Part shown: in pieces, positions 1 to 9,200 of the stretch | Layout of the letters: each line of letters opens with the position of its first letter | How positions within the stretch are numbered: position 1 is the stretch's first letter | Assembly (NCBI RefSeq): GCF_042646425.1 | Contig: NZ_JBHRTR010000044.1 | Location: forward strand, 1-59,758 | Direction: 5' to 3' | Source: Marinibaculum pumilum | Lineage (GTDB): Bacteria; Pseudomonadota; Alphaproteobacteria; Ferrovibrionales; Ferrovibrionaceae | DNA: 59,758 nt | Program-made: the position numbers and the translations under genes | Notes under the pieces: model-generated | What the model saw: only the letters and a program-made list of their open reading frames with translations | What the model was told of the DNA's origin: nothing | Database searches by the model: none

Positions 1-22
1 CCCCCTGCTCCGCGCGAACTCG

Positions 23-62
23 GGGTTCAGGACGGGGCCTGAACCCGCCTGACACAGGCGGG
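23..62. repeat. Tandem hairpins at the left edge, upstream of ardC
   Basis: The arms GGGTTCAGG (23-31) and CCTGAACCC (38-46) form a 9-bp stem around loop ACGGGG. CCCGCCT (44-50) and AGGCGGG (56-62) form a second stem. The first hairpin, loop included, recurs in inverted orientation at 11276-11299. It could be a terminator of an upstream gene or a repeat bordering the ardC-rep-mob segment; there is no U-tract. Confidence 0.5.
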
Positions 63-108
63 GGAAGGCCTCCGGCCTTGGATCTGAGAGCCAATGGAGG
101 GGCAGACG

Positions 109-1065
109 ATGGGCAAGCGGTATTCGCGGAAGCGGGACAATGGCGACCGTCAGGACGTTTACGAGCGCGTGACGGCAACAATCGTGGCGCAGTTGGAAAA
201 GGGTGTCCGGCCCTGGTGCAAGCCTTGGTCGGGCGGCCACGTCGCGGGGCCGATCCATCGCCCGTTGCGTTCTTGCGGTACCCCCTATCGCGGCATCAAC
301 GTGCTGATGCTTTGGGTTATGGCCGAAGTGCAGGGATACACCGCGCCGATCTGGATGACCTACAAGCAGGCCCAGGCCCTGGGCGGACAGGTCCGGAAGG
401 GCGAGAAGTCGGCCCTTGTGACCTTTTCCAGCACCATCGAGAAGGAAGGCGAAGGCGACGAGGCCGGCGGGGACGAAGGCCAGACGATCCGGTTCCGCAA
501 GGGATATTCCGTCTTCAACGTCGAGCAGATCGACGGCTTGCCGCCGCACTACTACGCCACCCATGACAGCGCGCCGAACCCCGACGCGCCGATTGCCGAA
601 GCGGAGGCGTTCTTTGCCGCCATCGGTGCCAACATCCGGCATGGCGGGTTGAGGGCGTTTTTCTCGCCCGGTCTGGATCATATCCAGATGCCACCGTTCG
701 AGGCATTCGACGGCGCAGCCTCCTACTACGAGACCGTCGCCCATGAGGCCGTTCACTGGACTGGCCATAACAGCCGGCTTGATCGGGAGATGCCCGGCGA
801 GACCCGGGAGGAGCGGTATGCCAACGAGGAGCTTGTTGCCGAGATCGGCGCCGCCTTCCTCGCAGCCGAGCTCGGGCTTGCCATCGAACCGCGCGAGGAT
901 CATGCCGCCTATATCGCGAACTGGCTGCAGGCCCTGAAGAACGACAAGCGGCTGATCTTCAAGGCCGCGGCCGCGGCCCAGAAGGCGGCCGACTACCTCA
1001 TCGAGGCAGCCGCCAGGAACCAGCCGGCCGAGGCCGAAGGGGAGGGGGAGCGGGCCGCCGCATAG
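109..1065 (+). CDS. ardC: ArdC-family antirestriction protein
   Basis: A 318-aa protein of the ArdC family: an N-terminal ssDNA-binding domain followed by a zincin-like metallopeptidase domain. The zinc motif HEAVH is at residues 212-216, followed by a GH and a downstream NEELVAE segment that can supply the third ligand. Family members protect incoming single-stranded plasmid DNA from host restriction early after conjugation. I chose the ATG at 109 over the in-frame ATG at 94 because GGAGGGG at 97-102 sits about 6 bases upstream of it. The position near rep and mob genes fits a leading-region gene. Two small ORFs follow in the same direction. Confidence 0.93.
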   Translation: MGKRYSRKRDNGDRQDVYERVTATIVAQLEKGVRPWCKPWSGGHVAGPIHRPLRSCGTPYRGINVLMLWVMAEVQGYTAPIWMTYKQAQALGGQVRKGEKSALVTFSSTIEKEGEGDEAGGDEGQTIRFRKGYSVFNVEQIDGLPPHYYATHDSAPNPDAPIAEAEAFFAAIGANIRHGGLRAFFSPGLDHIQMPPFEAFDGAASYYETVAHEAVHWTGHNSRLDREMPGETREERYANEELVAEIGAAFLAAELGLAIEPREDHAAYIANWLQALKNDKRLIFKAAAAAQKAADYLIEAAARNQPAEAEGEGERAAA

Positions 1066-1091
1066 GCGGCCCCATCCCCGGAGGCCCAGAC

Positions 1092-1313
1092 ATGCCGAGA
1101 CTTCTCAATCCCTTCCGCCGCCGGCGGATCTTCGCGGTCGTGGTGTGGCGCAGCGACACCGGAACCATGACCGAGACCGTCATAGAGGCCGCCGACGCGG
1201 CGACCGCCCGCGACCTTGGCGAGCACCAGCTATTGGGTTGCGACCCGGCCGCGTTCTCGCCGGGGTATGAGGTGACCGTCATCGAAACGGTCCGCGGGGG
1301 GCCGAGGCCATGA
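1092..1313 (+). CDS. Small hypothetical protein downstream of ardC
   Basis: A 73-aa protein with a basic N-terminus (residues 1-12) followed by a predicted beta-rich segment containing VVVWRSDTGT. No family recognised. It has a clear GGAGG Shine-Dalgarno 8 bases before the ATG, starts 26 bases after ardC, and overlaps the next gene by four bases (ATGA). It is therefore probably translated as part of an ardC operon. Function unknown. Confidence 0.6.
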   Translation: MPRLLNPFRRRRIFAVVVWRSDTGTMTETVIEAADAATARDLGEHQLLGCDPAAFSPGYEVTVIETVRGGPRP

Positions 1314-1681
1314 GCCGGCGGCCGCCCGACCGGATGATTCTGTCGCTTGCCTGGGGCAATCCCTATACCGACCCGCCGCCGGGCATCGCGACCTTTGGCG
1401 ACCGGCACCGCACCAGGTGGAGCGTGACCCTTCTGGAGCGGTCCGCCGAGGCGGAGATCCGCAGCCAGATGCCGGACAACGTCCCGGGCGACGGCTGGAG
1501 CCATTGCATCACCTTCCAGCCGACGGCGCCGCCGGTGCGATGGTCGGCCGAAGCGAAAGGAAGGGTGCGCCGGCAGAACCTCCGCCGGCGCCTGGAGCGA
1601 CGGTTCCCCCTGTTGGTCGACCAGCTCTACGAGGCCGCGATCGCCGAGCGGCCGGACTACTATCGCGGCGAGGCGGTCTAG
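1310..1681 (+). CDS. Hypothetical protein, third gene of the ardC operon
   Basis: A 123-aa soluble protein, no signal peptide or membrane segment. The middle is hydrophilic, with an RWSVTLLERSAEAEIRSQMP segment, and an Arg-rich helix (RRQNLRRRLERR) lies near residue 90. The ATGA overlap with the upstream gene implies translational coupling. I do not recognise the family. Small proteins of this kind are common next to ardC on alphaproteobacterial plasmids, which is context only and does not define a function. Confidence 0.6.
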   Translation: MSRRPPDRMILSLAWGNPYTDPPPGIATFGDRHRTRWSVTLLERSAEAEIRSQMPDNVPGDGWSHCITFQPTAPPVRWSAEAKGRVRRQNLRRRLERRFPLLVDQLYEAAIAERPDYYRGEAV

Positions 1682-1939
1682 CTTCCGCCGGTCCCGCCGG
1701 CCGCCGGAGCTATCGCTTCGCTCGTCTCACAGACCCTGCGGCCTGCTCGACCGCTGGCCTGTGCGCGCGCCTCGCTGGCCGGGCCCGACGCCCCGGCCAG
1801 CCTCTCCCTATGCCACCACAGCGCGAAACCTTAACGCTCCGGGATCTCCCTTCCGATCCGGGCTTCGCCCCCTTTAAGAGCGCTCTTCCGGTGAACCCCG
1901 GAGCCACGCAGGGGTCGTCCAGGGACGGCCCGCGGAGCG

Positions 1940-1989
1940 GTCCAGGGCGGCCGCTTCGCGGCCGGCGCGCTTGCGCGCGCACCCTGGAC
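1940..1989. other. Potential three-way-junction structure
   Basis: GTCCAGGG (1940-1947) pairs with CCCTGGAC (1982-1989). The enclosed bases form two further hairpins: GGCCGC/GCGGCC (1949-1963, loop TTC) and GCGCGC/GCGCGC (1965-1978, loop TT). It could fold as a cruciform in DNA or as a structured RNA on either strand. No function can be assigned. Confidence 0.35.
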
Positions 1990-2272
1990 GGCGAGCAGGA
2001 CGGACCTAGACCCCGACACGCACGGCTCTGGTGGTGAACCCTGGTGAGCGCCCGGGTGAACGGCCCCCAGCTGAGCGTCCGCGAAGCGGTGCGGGGGCCG
2101 AGAGGGCGGAGCCCTCGGGGGAAAGAGCTGATCGGCGGCCTTTGGCCGACCCTCAACGGCTTGATCGCTCTAAGGGCTAGCGTCAGAGGCTGCGGCCGGT
2201 CGGAAGGGACTTCGTCGGCCAGACGGCAGATCCAGCAGACTGACTAACTTCCAGGACTAGGCGATCACGTAA

Positions 2273-2293
2273 TTCGCCTATCAGGCGGTTTAT
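2273..2293. promoter_or_regulatory. Candidate operator in the repC leader, shared with the virB promoter
   Basis: Palindrome CGCCT-ATC-AGGCG (2275-2287), preceded by TT and followed after two or three bases by TTAT. Nearly the same element (CGCCT-AAC-AGGCG with the same flanks) lies at 55948-55969 between virB2 and the divergent gene. The XRE protein encoded just after repC is a plausible but unproven ligand. Confidence 0.5.
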
Positions 2294-2541
2294 CGCGTGT
2301 ATTGCGCGCAACCGCAAACACCTACAAACTTAACTTCGCGGCGAGTCGGAGCCGATAGGCGGAGATTCGTTGCACGGCTGGACCGCGCCCTTGCGTGTCG
2401 AATCCGCGGTTACATGCGGTTCGCACGCGAAATGTTGCGGTAAATAGGGTGCAGGCCACACTATACGGCGTTCGCCATACGATCCAGACCGATCGTGCGG
2501 CGCCAAATAGGGGAGCAGAAATAGCGGGTAGGTAGAAACGG

Positions 2542-2573
2542 AAAAGCCCCGCGGCGGCAACCGCGGGGCTTTT
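2542..2573. terminator. Bidirectional intrinsic-terminator-like hairpin before repC
   Basis: AAAAGCCCCGCGG (2542-2554) and CCGCGGGGCTTTT (2561-2573) form a perfect 13-bp stem with loop CGGCAA. The A-run and T-run make it usable as a terminator in both directions. By analogy with repABC plasmids, where a small antisense RNA with such a hairpin lies just upstream of repC, it may be an attenuator or antisense-RNA terminator. Confidence 0.75.
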
Positions 2574-2589
2574 CGGGAACCCTAGGAAA

Positions 2590-2616
2590 GTCAGGACCCA
2601 GATCTGATGTCCTGAC
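2590..2616. promoter_or_regulatory. Second stem-loop in the repC leader
   Basis: GTCAGGAC (2590-2597) and GTCCTGAC (2609-2616) form a perfect 8-bp stem with an 11-base loop, 17 bases after the terminator-like hairpin. Two tandem hairpins ahead of an initiator gene suggest transcriptional attenuation or antisense-RNA control of repC. This is inference from architecture. Confidence 0.5.
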
Positions 2617-2710
2617 TATCCCACAGCATCATCCGGTGACGCAAGCGGAAAAGGACATTTTTCGCAACGGGTCGGGCTGTGCGCGGTTCCCGCCGACACG
2701 AGGGAATCTG

Positions 2711-4039
2711 ATGACGCACGACACGGCCCGACAATCGTCGGGATTCCGAACGGTTTCGCGCATGTCGATCGCCACCGAGGCGGCGGCCGAGCGCTTCGCC
2801 GGCACCACGGAACAGCGGCTCGCCCGCATCCTGGCTGCCTTCAAGAGGGCTGCACCGCATATCGGCATCTCTGCCCATCTGCGGGAAACAATCGACCTCT
2901 TGTGGAGCTGGACCCAACCGCAGGACTGGCGGGATGGCGCCCGGCCTATCGTCTGGCCATCCAATGCCTGCCTGTGCCACGAGCTCGGCATCACGGACAG
3001 ACAGGTCCGGAACCGGCTTCGGGCACTGGAGCGCCTCGGTCTCATCGCAGCGGTGGAGAGCCCGACCGGCCGGCGCTATGGGCGCCGGGGCGCTGACGGA
3101 CAGATCCTCTTTGCCTACGGCTTCGACCTGTCCCCGCTCGCCGCCAGGCGCGCTGAGTTCGAGGCTGTGGCGGAGGCCGCGACGGCCCAGCGCGAGGCCC
3201 GCGCCGCCTTCCGGCGGCGACTGACCATCGCCCGGAAGGCGGTCGCGCAGATCCTGGATGCGGCCATGGAAGCGGAACTGCCGGAAGCGGCCACCTGGTC
3301 CGACATCGAGCGTCGCGCCGGTGCGGTCGGCGTTCCGGAATCCGATGCCGAGCTGCAATGCGCTGTCGCGGCCCTGGAGGCGTTGCAGGTCGAGGCGGCC
3401 GCCGCCTTCGAAGCTGCATGTGCGGTGGCTGAGCGCCAGCGCGAGGCGGATGCTTTTCCCGGTGATATTACCGGCGCGGAGGAAATCAATTTCCGCCACA
3501 TACAACTACAACCCCACCACCCATCGCATAGCGATACCAGTAGCCCAAAGGCACAGGACCGGCAGGGCGGCCGTAGCGGTTCCGGCTCCGGCAGGCACCC
3601 AAGCCGGGAGCGGCAGAGCGGCGGCACCGACCGGGACGAGCGGCGACCCGTCAGCCCGCAGCTGCTCGCTTTCGCGGTACCGGAACTGATCGCCGAAGGC
3701 GTCAGCGCCAGCAAAGCCGACTGGCGCGAGATCGTCGGAGCGGCGGACCGGTTGAGACACGGTCTCGGGATCAGCCAGGACGCCTGGGGCAGGGCATGCC
3801 TCGTCATGGGCCGGGAACGGGCGGCCGCCGCGGTCGCCGTGATCGTGTCCAAGCGGTCGGACATTCGATCACCAGGCGGCTATCTCCGTGGCATGGTGGC
3901 AAAGGCCGAGCGCGGCGAACTCGATCTTGCTGCCAGCATCTACCAGGCGCGCGATCGCCGGCAGGCGGAACCGACCGAACGGTCGGATCCGCCGCCCCGC
4001 TGGCAGGGTCGGAAGCCACAGGTTCCGCCGATGTCGTGA
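2711..4039 (+). CDS. repC: Plasmid replication initiator RepC
   Basis: A 442-aa protein with RepC architecture. The N-terminal winged-helix half contains SNACLCHELGITDRQVRNRLRALERLGLI. A variable, low-complexity linker follows (residues about 255-315), and the C-terminal domain ends in RSDIRSPGGYLRGMVAKAERGEL, matching the SPGGYLR signature of repABC-type RepC. RepC binds the origin and starts replication. I chose the ATG at 2711 (AGGGA five bases upstream) over the GTG at 2636. In repABC plasmids repC follows parAB directly. Here the ParA and RHH genes are about 54 kb away in this window, though they may be close on a circle. Confidence 0.88.
   Translation: MTHDTARQSSGFRTVSRMSIATEAAAERFAGTTEQRLARILAAFKRAAPHIGISAHLRETIDLLWSWTQPQDWRDGARPIVWPSNACLCHELGITDRQVRNRLRALERLGLIAAVESPTGRRYGRRGADGQILFAYGFDLSPLAARRAEFEAVAEAATAQREARAAFRRRLTIARKAVAQILDAAMEAELPEAATWSDIERRAGAVGVPESDAELQCAVAALEALQVEAAAAFEAACAVAERQREADAFPGDITGAEEINFRHIQLQPHHPSHSDTSSPKAQDRQGGRSGSGSGRHPSRERQSGGTDRDERRPVSPQLLAFAVPELIAEGVSASKADWREIVGAADRLRHGLGISQDAWGRACLVMGRERAAAAVAVIVSKRSDIRSPGGYLRGMVAKAERGELDLAASIYQARDRRQAEPTERSDPPPRWQGRKPQVPPMS
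3460..3545. other. AT-richer segment inside repC, candidate oriV
   Basis: This stretch falls in the linker-coding part of repC and is visibly less GC-rich than the flanking sequence. It holds GGAAAT-CA-ATTTCC (3481-3494) and a small inverted repeat ATCGC/GCGAT near 3527-3539. In repABC plasmids the origin lies in an AT-rich stretch within repC. Assignment here is by analogy only. Confidence 0.35.
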
Positions 4040-4105
4040 CGCCGGGTTTCGTTTCCTGACGGACTGGACCTATCATCATGGGCGCAAAATATTCCCGGAG
4101 GGGAT

Positions 4106-4591
4106 GTGTCCGAAGACGCACGAGTCGCCCGCCATGTCGCGGCACGGTTGAGATTGGGTCGAATCCTGCGAGACCTGAGACAATCCGACCTCGCCGAGCG
4201 GGTCGGTGTCCTGCCGCAGCAGATCCACAAGTACGAGTCCGGCCTGAGCCGCATCACCATCGAGAGGCTTCATGCTCTCTCCGATGCTCTCGGCGTGCCG
4301 ATTGGCTTCTTCTTCGAGGGATTGCACGACGCCGACGGCGCGGCCAGAGCGGCTTTCTCCGAACTGGAAACCATGGTCCCGGAGGACACAAGCGCAGTCG
4401 AGACGACCCTGCTCTATCAGGAAATGCAGGATCTTTGCCGCGCCTTCAGCCGGATCCCGGTGCCGGAAGTGCGCCAGCAGATCATCTCGCTGGCAAAGAC
4501 CCTATCGGACGACCTCCCGCCGCCTGCGCCGAAAGGTTCCGGTCCGGCAGAGCCGGTTCATAAGGAAGAGGCGGAGGCGGGAACGAGCTGA
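4106..4591 (+). CDS. XRE-family transcriptional regulator
   Basis: A 161-aa protein with a Cro/CI-type helix-turn-helix at about residues 17-67 (LRDLRQSDLAERVGVLPQ, then QIHKYESG and ALSDALGVPIGFFFEG). A helical C-terminal region and acidic tail follow. The start is a GTG with GGAGG four bases upstream. It lies 66 bases after repC in the same direction, a position suited to plasmid-encoded control of replication or transfer. The palindrome shared by the repC leader and virB promoter is a reasonable candidate target; that link is inference. Confidence 0.85.
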   Translation: MSEDARVARHVAARLRLGRILRDLRQSDLAERVGVLPQQIHKYESGLSRITIERLHALSDALGVPIGFFFEGLHDADGAARAAFSELETMVPEDTSAVETTLLYQEMQDLCRAFSRIPVPEVRQQIISLAKTLSDDLPPPAPKGSGPAEPVHKEEAEAGTS

Positions 4592-4618
4592 GCTGGCGGG
4601 CCAGGTTGGCCGTCGTGC

Positions 4619-5113
4619 CTAGCGGCGCGCAGCCCGATAGTCCCAAGGCGCCGTGAAGAGGCCGCTCCAGATTCCAGCTCGATCGACCTGAGCGGCGCGC
4701 TCGTCGTCCACGTAGGCCAGGGAGTATCGCCGATAGGCGAGGGCCCACCCGCTCCGGACCAGCCAGGCCCCGAGATCCCCGGCGCCGGCGGAACAGGTCG
4801 CGATGAACCGACCATATCGGTCCCGCGACTGAGGCTCGCACCGCACCAAGCTTGTCCCAATCTCGCGATCGAGGGCCTGCGCGGCACGGCGGCCACATGG
4901 CCAGGCTTCGCCGGCCATGGTTTCGCAATGCTGGGAGGATTCCGGCGCGTCGATCCCGCTCAGTCGGATGCGTTCGCCATGGATTTCCAAGGTGTCGCCG
5001 TCGATCACGCTGGCGCGGCCGGCGAGGACAGGGAGATCGGTGCCGGTGATCGCCGCCGGGCTCCACAGGGCCAGGATCAGGATCCAGATTCCACAGGTTG
5101 GCGCCGCTCGCAC
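4619..5113 (-). CDS. Secreted thermonuclease (SNase-like) protein
   Basis: A 164-aa staphylococcal-nuclease-fold protein. An N-terminal signal-like hydrophobic segment (residues 8-22) is followed by VIDGDTLEIHGERIRLSGID, an IDAPE motif and a DRYGR motif. Together these give the Asp, Arg and Glu residues typical of the SNase active site. Cys residues at QHC, WPC and RCE may form disulfides, fitting a periplasmic location. Start is GTG with GGGGG upstream; no in-frame ATG fits. Such nucleases are frequent on alphaproteobacterial conjugative plasmids, where their role is not established. Confidence 0.85.
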   Translation of the reverse strand: MRAAPTCGIWILILALWSPAAITGTDLPVLAGRASVIDGDTLEIHGERIRLSGIDAPESSQHCETMAGEAWPCGRRAAQALDREIGTSLVRCEPQSRDRYGRFIATCSAGAGDLGAWLVRSGWALAYRRYSLAYVDDERAAQVDRAGIWSGLFTAPWDYRAARR

Positions 5114-5133
5114 TGTGCCCCCATGTTCCCGCT

Positions 5134-5445
5134 ATGTACCGAGCTCGTCGAGCAAGCCGCCGGTCCGTCTCACGCCGGACCTTGGTCGCCCGGACCCATC
5201 TCCACACGATCGACGTCCCCGTGCCGCGCGATGGCTTCGGGCACGCGATCGACGCCTACTACAGCTGGTGCGATGCGCACTTGCCGCCGGGCAGCTGGGC
5301 CGCCTTCAACCATAGCACCCAAGAACCGGGAACCGCTCCCCAGGACCATCTCCGGTTCTTCTTCCTGGAGCCCGGTCAGGCGAGAGTGTTCGCCGCTCGC
5401 TTCGACCTTCCCCGCACCCTCGATGCCACAGCCGGACCCGCCTGA
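5134..5445 (+). CDS. Conserved-looking hypothetical protein
   Basis: A 103-aa protein diverging from the nuclease gene. The N-terminus is Arg/Ser-rich (residues 1-20). The rest has a globular look (GHAIDAYYSWCDAHLPPGSW, then FFLEPGQARVFAARFDL). No family recognised. The ATG at 5134 is the first in the coding-like part; upstream residues in the same frame overlap the 5' end of the nuclease gene. Function unknown. Confidence 0.55.
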   Translation: MYRARRASRRSVSRRTLVARTHLHTIDVPVPRDGFGHAIDAYYSWCDAHLPPGSWAAFNHSTQEPGTAPQDHLRFFFLEPGQARVFAARFDLPRTLDATAGPA

Positions 5446-5858
5446 ATAGCGTCGGGCGGCTGACCGATCGGGCGTCGACTGGTGGCCGCGGGCATCGGCG
5501 TCACGCCGGCACTGCGGCACCTGCGTATAGGCGCTGGCCGGCCGATTTCCGACCCTGTCCCAATGCCGGTGGTGGCTGGCCAAGCCTCGTTTCCTGCTGT
5601 CCATCCTTCAAAGCGGGCTGTCCAGGCGCATCGCCTGGCGGCCCGTGCCCGGGCGGTGAAGGGGCACTGTGCCTGATCACCGCGAAAGTCGCAGAAATCC
5701 TTGGGTCTGTGATTCGACGTGAGGTATCCTCCGAGGGACCTAAGTGAGGCAGGTACGGGATTTCGTATACGAAATCCCCGACGAAGGCGCCAAAACCTCC
5801 GGTTTCCGCGCCTTCGTCCCTGCGCTCCGCGGGACCGGCCTGCGGCCGGGCAGGGGCT
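5446..5858. other. Candidate oriT region upstream of mobC and relaxase
   Basis: No convincing gene here. It contains a perfect 22-bp palindrome with arms GGGATTTCGTA/TACGAAATCCC (5757-5778). Immediately after it comes a long interrupted inverted repeat, GACGAAGGCGC (5780-5790) with GCGCCTTCGTC (5808-5818), whose inner part holds AAACC/GGTTT. Paired inverted repeats directly upstream of mobC-relaxase genes are the usual layout of an origin of transfer. The nick site itself cannot be placed by eye. Confidence 0.6.
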
Positions 5859-6275
5859 ATGGCCCCAGGATCCAAGGCGGCCGAACGGCGGCCGAGAACG
5901 GAGAGGCGGCGAGGGGCAATGGCGTCCGGTCTACCGAAGGTGACGGTCAGCGTCCGGCTCGATCCGGCGATTGCCGACGAGCTGCCGCGCGACAAGAAGG
6001 GCCGTGCCGCATTCCTTCGGAACGCGATCAGCGCAGCCGTCACCGAGCGTCGTGTCCCAGCCCCTGAAGAGATCGAGCAGCTCCGGCGTCTGGTTCGCGA
6101 GCTCCGGCCGATCGGCCAGAACATCAACCAGGTCGTGCATTCCCTGCATTTCGCCCGCCAGGAAGGCCGCGACGTCGAGGTGTCGCCGCAGCTGCAAAAG
6201 CTGGTGGACGAGGCCCTGGACCAGGTCGCGGCCGCCCGGCGTGTCGTCGGCTTCTGGGAAGGCCGCGGGTCATGA
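5859..6275 (+). CDS. mobC: MobC-like relaxosome accessory protein
   Basis: A 138-aa protein with a ribbon-helix-helix-like N-terminal part (KVTVSVRLDPAIADEL) and a C-terminal MobC-type segment (RRLVRELRPIGQNINQVVHSLH). MobC proteins bind near the nick site and help the relaxase open oriT. The start is uncertain: ATG 5859 (AGGGG just upstream) or ATG 5919, which begins right at the conserved region. The stop overlaps the relaxase start (ATGA), so the two genes are translationally coupled. Confidence 0.82.
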   Translation: MAPGSKAAERRPRTERRRGAMASGLPKVTVSVRLDPAIADELPRDKKGRAAFLRNAISAAVTERRVPAPEEIEQLRRLVRELRPIGQNINQVVHSLHFARQEGRDVEVSPQLQKLVDEALDQVAAARRVVGFWEGRGS

Positions 6276-9200
6276 CCGCGCCCAGCCGCGAGGCGGTAGT
6301 GAAGGTTGTCGGCTTCGGGAAATCGGCCCGGGCGGCGATCGCCACCGCCCGCTATGTCGCTGACGGTTCGGAGCATGTCCCGCCGGGGACATTGCTCCGG
6401 GATTCCGAAGGCCGTCACCACACTCCGGAAGCGGCCGCCGAACGGCTCAACCTGATGCCGGACGAGGAGAACCTGTCGCCGGCAGCCCGGGCGCTGCCCG
6501 AGCATCTCCGGCGCGGCCTGCCGGAGCAGGAGCGGCTCCGAAACCGGCAGACCGGTCATTTCGTGCTCAGCTTTCCGAAAGACGTTCGGGTCGATCCGCT
6601 CGTCGCCGAGCTGATCGCGCAGGACTTCATCGCGCCGTGGGCCGATGACAGCTATCCGGCCTTCTACGTCCCGCACCTGCGTCAGGGGAGGGGGAAGGTC
6701 TCCGGCCCGGACCACATCCACATCGTGCTCGGCATGAAATCGTCGGATCCCGGCAAAGGCCGGCTGCAGATCCAGACGCGGGATATCCTGGAGATGCGTC
6801 GCCGCTTCGCCCGCGTCGCGGCCCGCCACGGCATCGAAATGACCGCCACACGGCGGATCGACCGGCCGGAATTGCAGGCCGAGATCGTCGCCGGCGCGGA
6901 GCCGGTGCGCGCGCCCAACCGCTTCGAGCCGAAACGCCGCGGCCGATTGCCCAAGCCCCAGCTTCTGGAGCGCCAGGCCCCGGTTTGGTACGCCCGGCAC
7001 GGGCCGGGCTGGGAGGCCATGCGGGCAGGGGACGATCCAACGGCGATCGCACCGCCGGCGACGGTGTCACTGCCGGCCCCGTCCAAGCGCGCCCTCCAGG
7101 GTCTGGACTCATGGGCGGCAGCCCGGTTTTCCGCCGACAGCCGAGAGCTGGCCGCCCGCCGGTTCCTTGAAATGGCGGCCGAGGCGCATCGCACCGCATT
7201 CTGGTACGCCAACAACCGGCCCGAAGTCTTCGGCACACCGATCGAGGGCGCCGCCGCACTGAAACTCACTGGCGGCGACGTGCCCTTGTCGAAGACCTGG
7301 CGCGGGAAGGCCGCCGCGGTCCTGCAGTCCGCGGAGAGTCCCCAGCATCGCGGCCGCCGGCTCAGCCGGGCGCGCGAGCTCAAGGCCGTCGGGGACAGGA
7401 CCGTGCGAGCCAGGTCGGCGGCGGCGGCCAAGGCCTGGATCCGCGATCGCACCACGGCACACGACAAGCGCGTCCCGGCCGATCTCGCCTTGGCCCTCCA
7501 ACAGGTCCCGGCGTGGGTGGAGCGCTTCGGCCTGCCGCCTACCGGCGAGACGCCGCTCCTTCCGGCTCTGCCGGCCCTGCCGAAGAAGGCCGATCAGAGC
7601 CTGGAGGCCTGGATGCGCGCGACTTTTGCAAAGGCGCATCGCCCGCTTGCCCGCGAGCGATGGCTCGCCATGTATGCCGAGCGACCGGAAACGGCCCTCG
7701 ACGTCGCCGCGCAATATCCCGAGCTCTTCGGCGCCCTGCGCCCCGACAGCAAGCCGGGGTCGGCGGCGCAGCGTCTCGAAAAGCTGGATCTCGACGATGC
7801 GGGGAGGGCGGCGATCCGCGCCGCTGTCGCTGAAAGCCAGGCCCAGGCGCCCCTTACCGAACGCCGGCAGGCCCTGGAGCTCCTGGACGATCTTGTGCGC
7901 GAGCGCACCGTGGTCAGCGACACCCTGCTGGCCGCGGAGCTGGTGGAGCGATCAGGGTCCCGGGATGCGGCTGTCGACGCCATGCGCGCGATCCTCTTCG
8001 ACCCGGATACCGTCACCGTGGCCGAGGATCCGGAGAGTGGCGAGCGCCAGTTGAGCACCCGGGCGGTGGTCCAGGCCGAAGCCCGTCTCTTGGAGACGGC
8101 GGCGCGCATGGCAGCCGACCGGCACGGAGCGGTCGGCCGACTGCGCGCCGGCGCCGTCCTTCGGCGGTACAAACGCGAGTTCAAGAAGCGCACAGGCGCC
8201 GATCTCACCGATCAGCAGACGGCCGCAGTGCTGCACGCCACGACCGGCACCCGGCTCGCTGTCGTGACCGGCGCCGCCGGCGCCGGCAAGTCGACTGCGT
8301 TCGAAGCGGCGCGCCACGTCTGGCAGCGCGATGGCCGCCAGGTGCTCGGTGCGGCGCCCTCGGGGATTGCCGCCCAGGCGCTTGCCGAGACAGGCATCCA
8401 GGCGACGACCCTGCATCGCCTGGAACAGCGGCTCACAGCAGAATCTGCCTTTGCAGAGCTCAGGCGAACCGGCCGGCTGGACGCGACCACCCGCGAAAGC
8501 CTAGCCCATGGCGCCCGCTTCGCGGCCGAAAAGCAGAGTGAGCCGGGCAAGCGGGCGGTCTGGATGGCGCGCGCTTCCGCCATCGAGAACGCCGAGAAGG
8601 TCCGGGTCCTCGATCGCCGGACACGCGACTGGATTGCCAAACAGACCGAGCGCCGGACGAAAGACGCCGTCGGTGCCCGCTCCGTCGTGGTGATCGACGA
8701 GGCCGGGATGGTCGGGCATGAACAGCTCGATCGTGTCCTGCACCGGCTGGACGCGGTTGGCGCCAAGGTCGTCCTGGCCGGCGACCCAGAGCAGCTTCAG
8801 CCGATCGCCGCCGGCGGCGCCCTGCGGGCGGTTCAAAAGGAAGCGCCACCGAGCCGGCTGACCCAGGTGCGTCGCCAGCGCGAGGCATGGCAGCAGGAGG
8901 CAAGTGCCCGCCTGGCGTCCGGCTCCGCCGACGCTGCCCGGGAAGCGTTCAAAGCCTATGGCAGTCGCGGGTACTTCCGGACCGGCATCGAGGGCTATGA
9001 CCGCGATGCGCAGATCAAGGAGGCGGAACAGTCGCTCGGCCGGAAGCTCTCGATTCACGAACAGACCCTTCTTCGAAATGTCCTGGACTATGTCTCCGAC
9101 CGCCAGGTTGCCGGCCGAGCGTTTGCCGAAGGCGACAGGGAGAAGGGTGTTGAAGCGCTTCACCAGCGCGCCGAGGCCGCATTGCGCATCGGTGCGGATC

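Larger units (their letters stand above)
1682..2710. other. Non-coding region upstream of repC
   Basis: About 1 kb without a convincing gene on either strand. The left part (1682-2160) is very GC-rich with many short inverted repeats. The right part (2160-2540) is more AT-rich and contains a palindrome shared with the virB promoter. It ends with two strong hairpins just before repC. It probably holds replication control sequences, and candidate elements are listed separately. Confidence 0.55.

Noticed and set aside
4736..4750. Sequence TCGCCGATAGGCGA resembling the repC/virB palindrome, also near 47993
   Set aside because: Both lie inside coding sequence where the codons for Tyr-Arg-Arg-Tyr explain the similarity, and the spacer and flanks do not match.
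5501..7000. Open frame of 499 codons on the minus strand over mobC and the relaxase N-terminus
   Set aside because: It covers the well-supported mobC and relaxase coding sequences and shows no recognisable domain.
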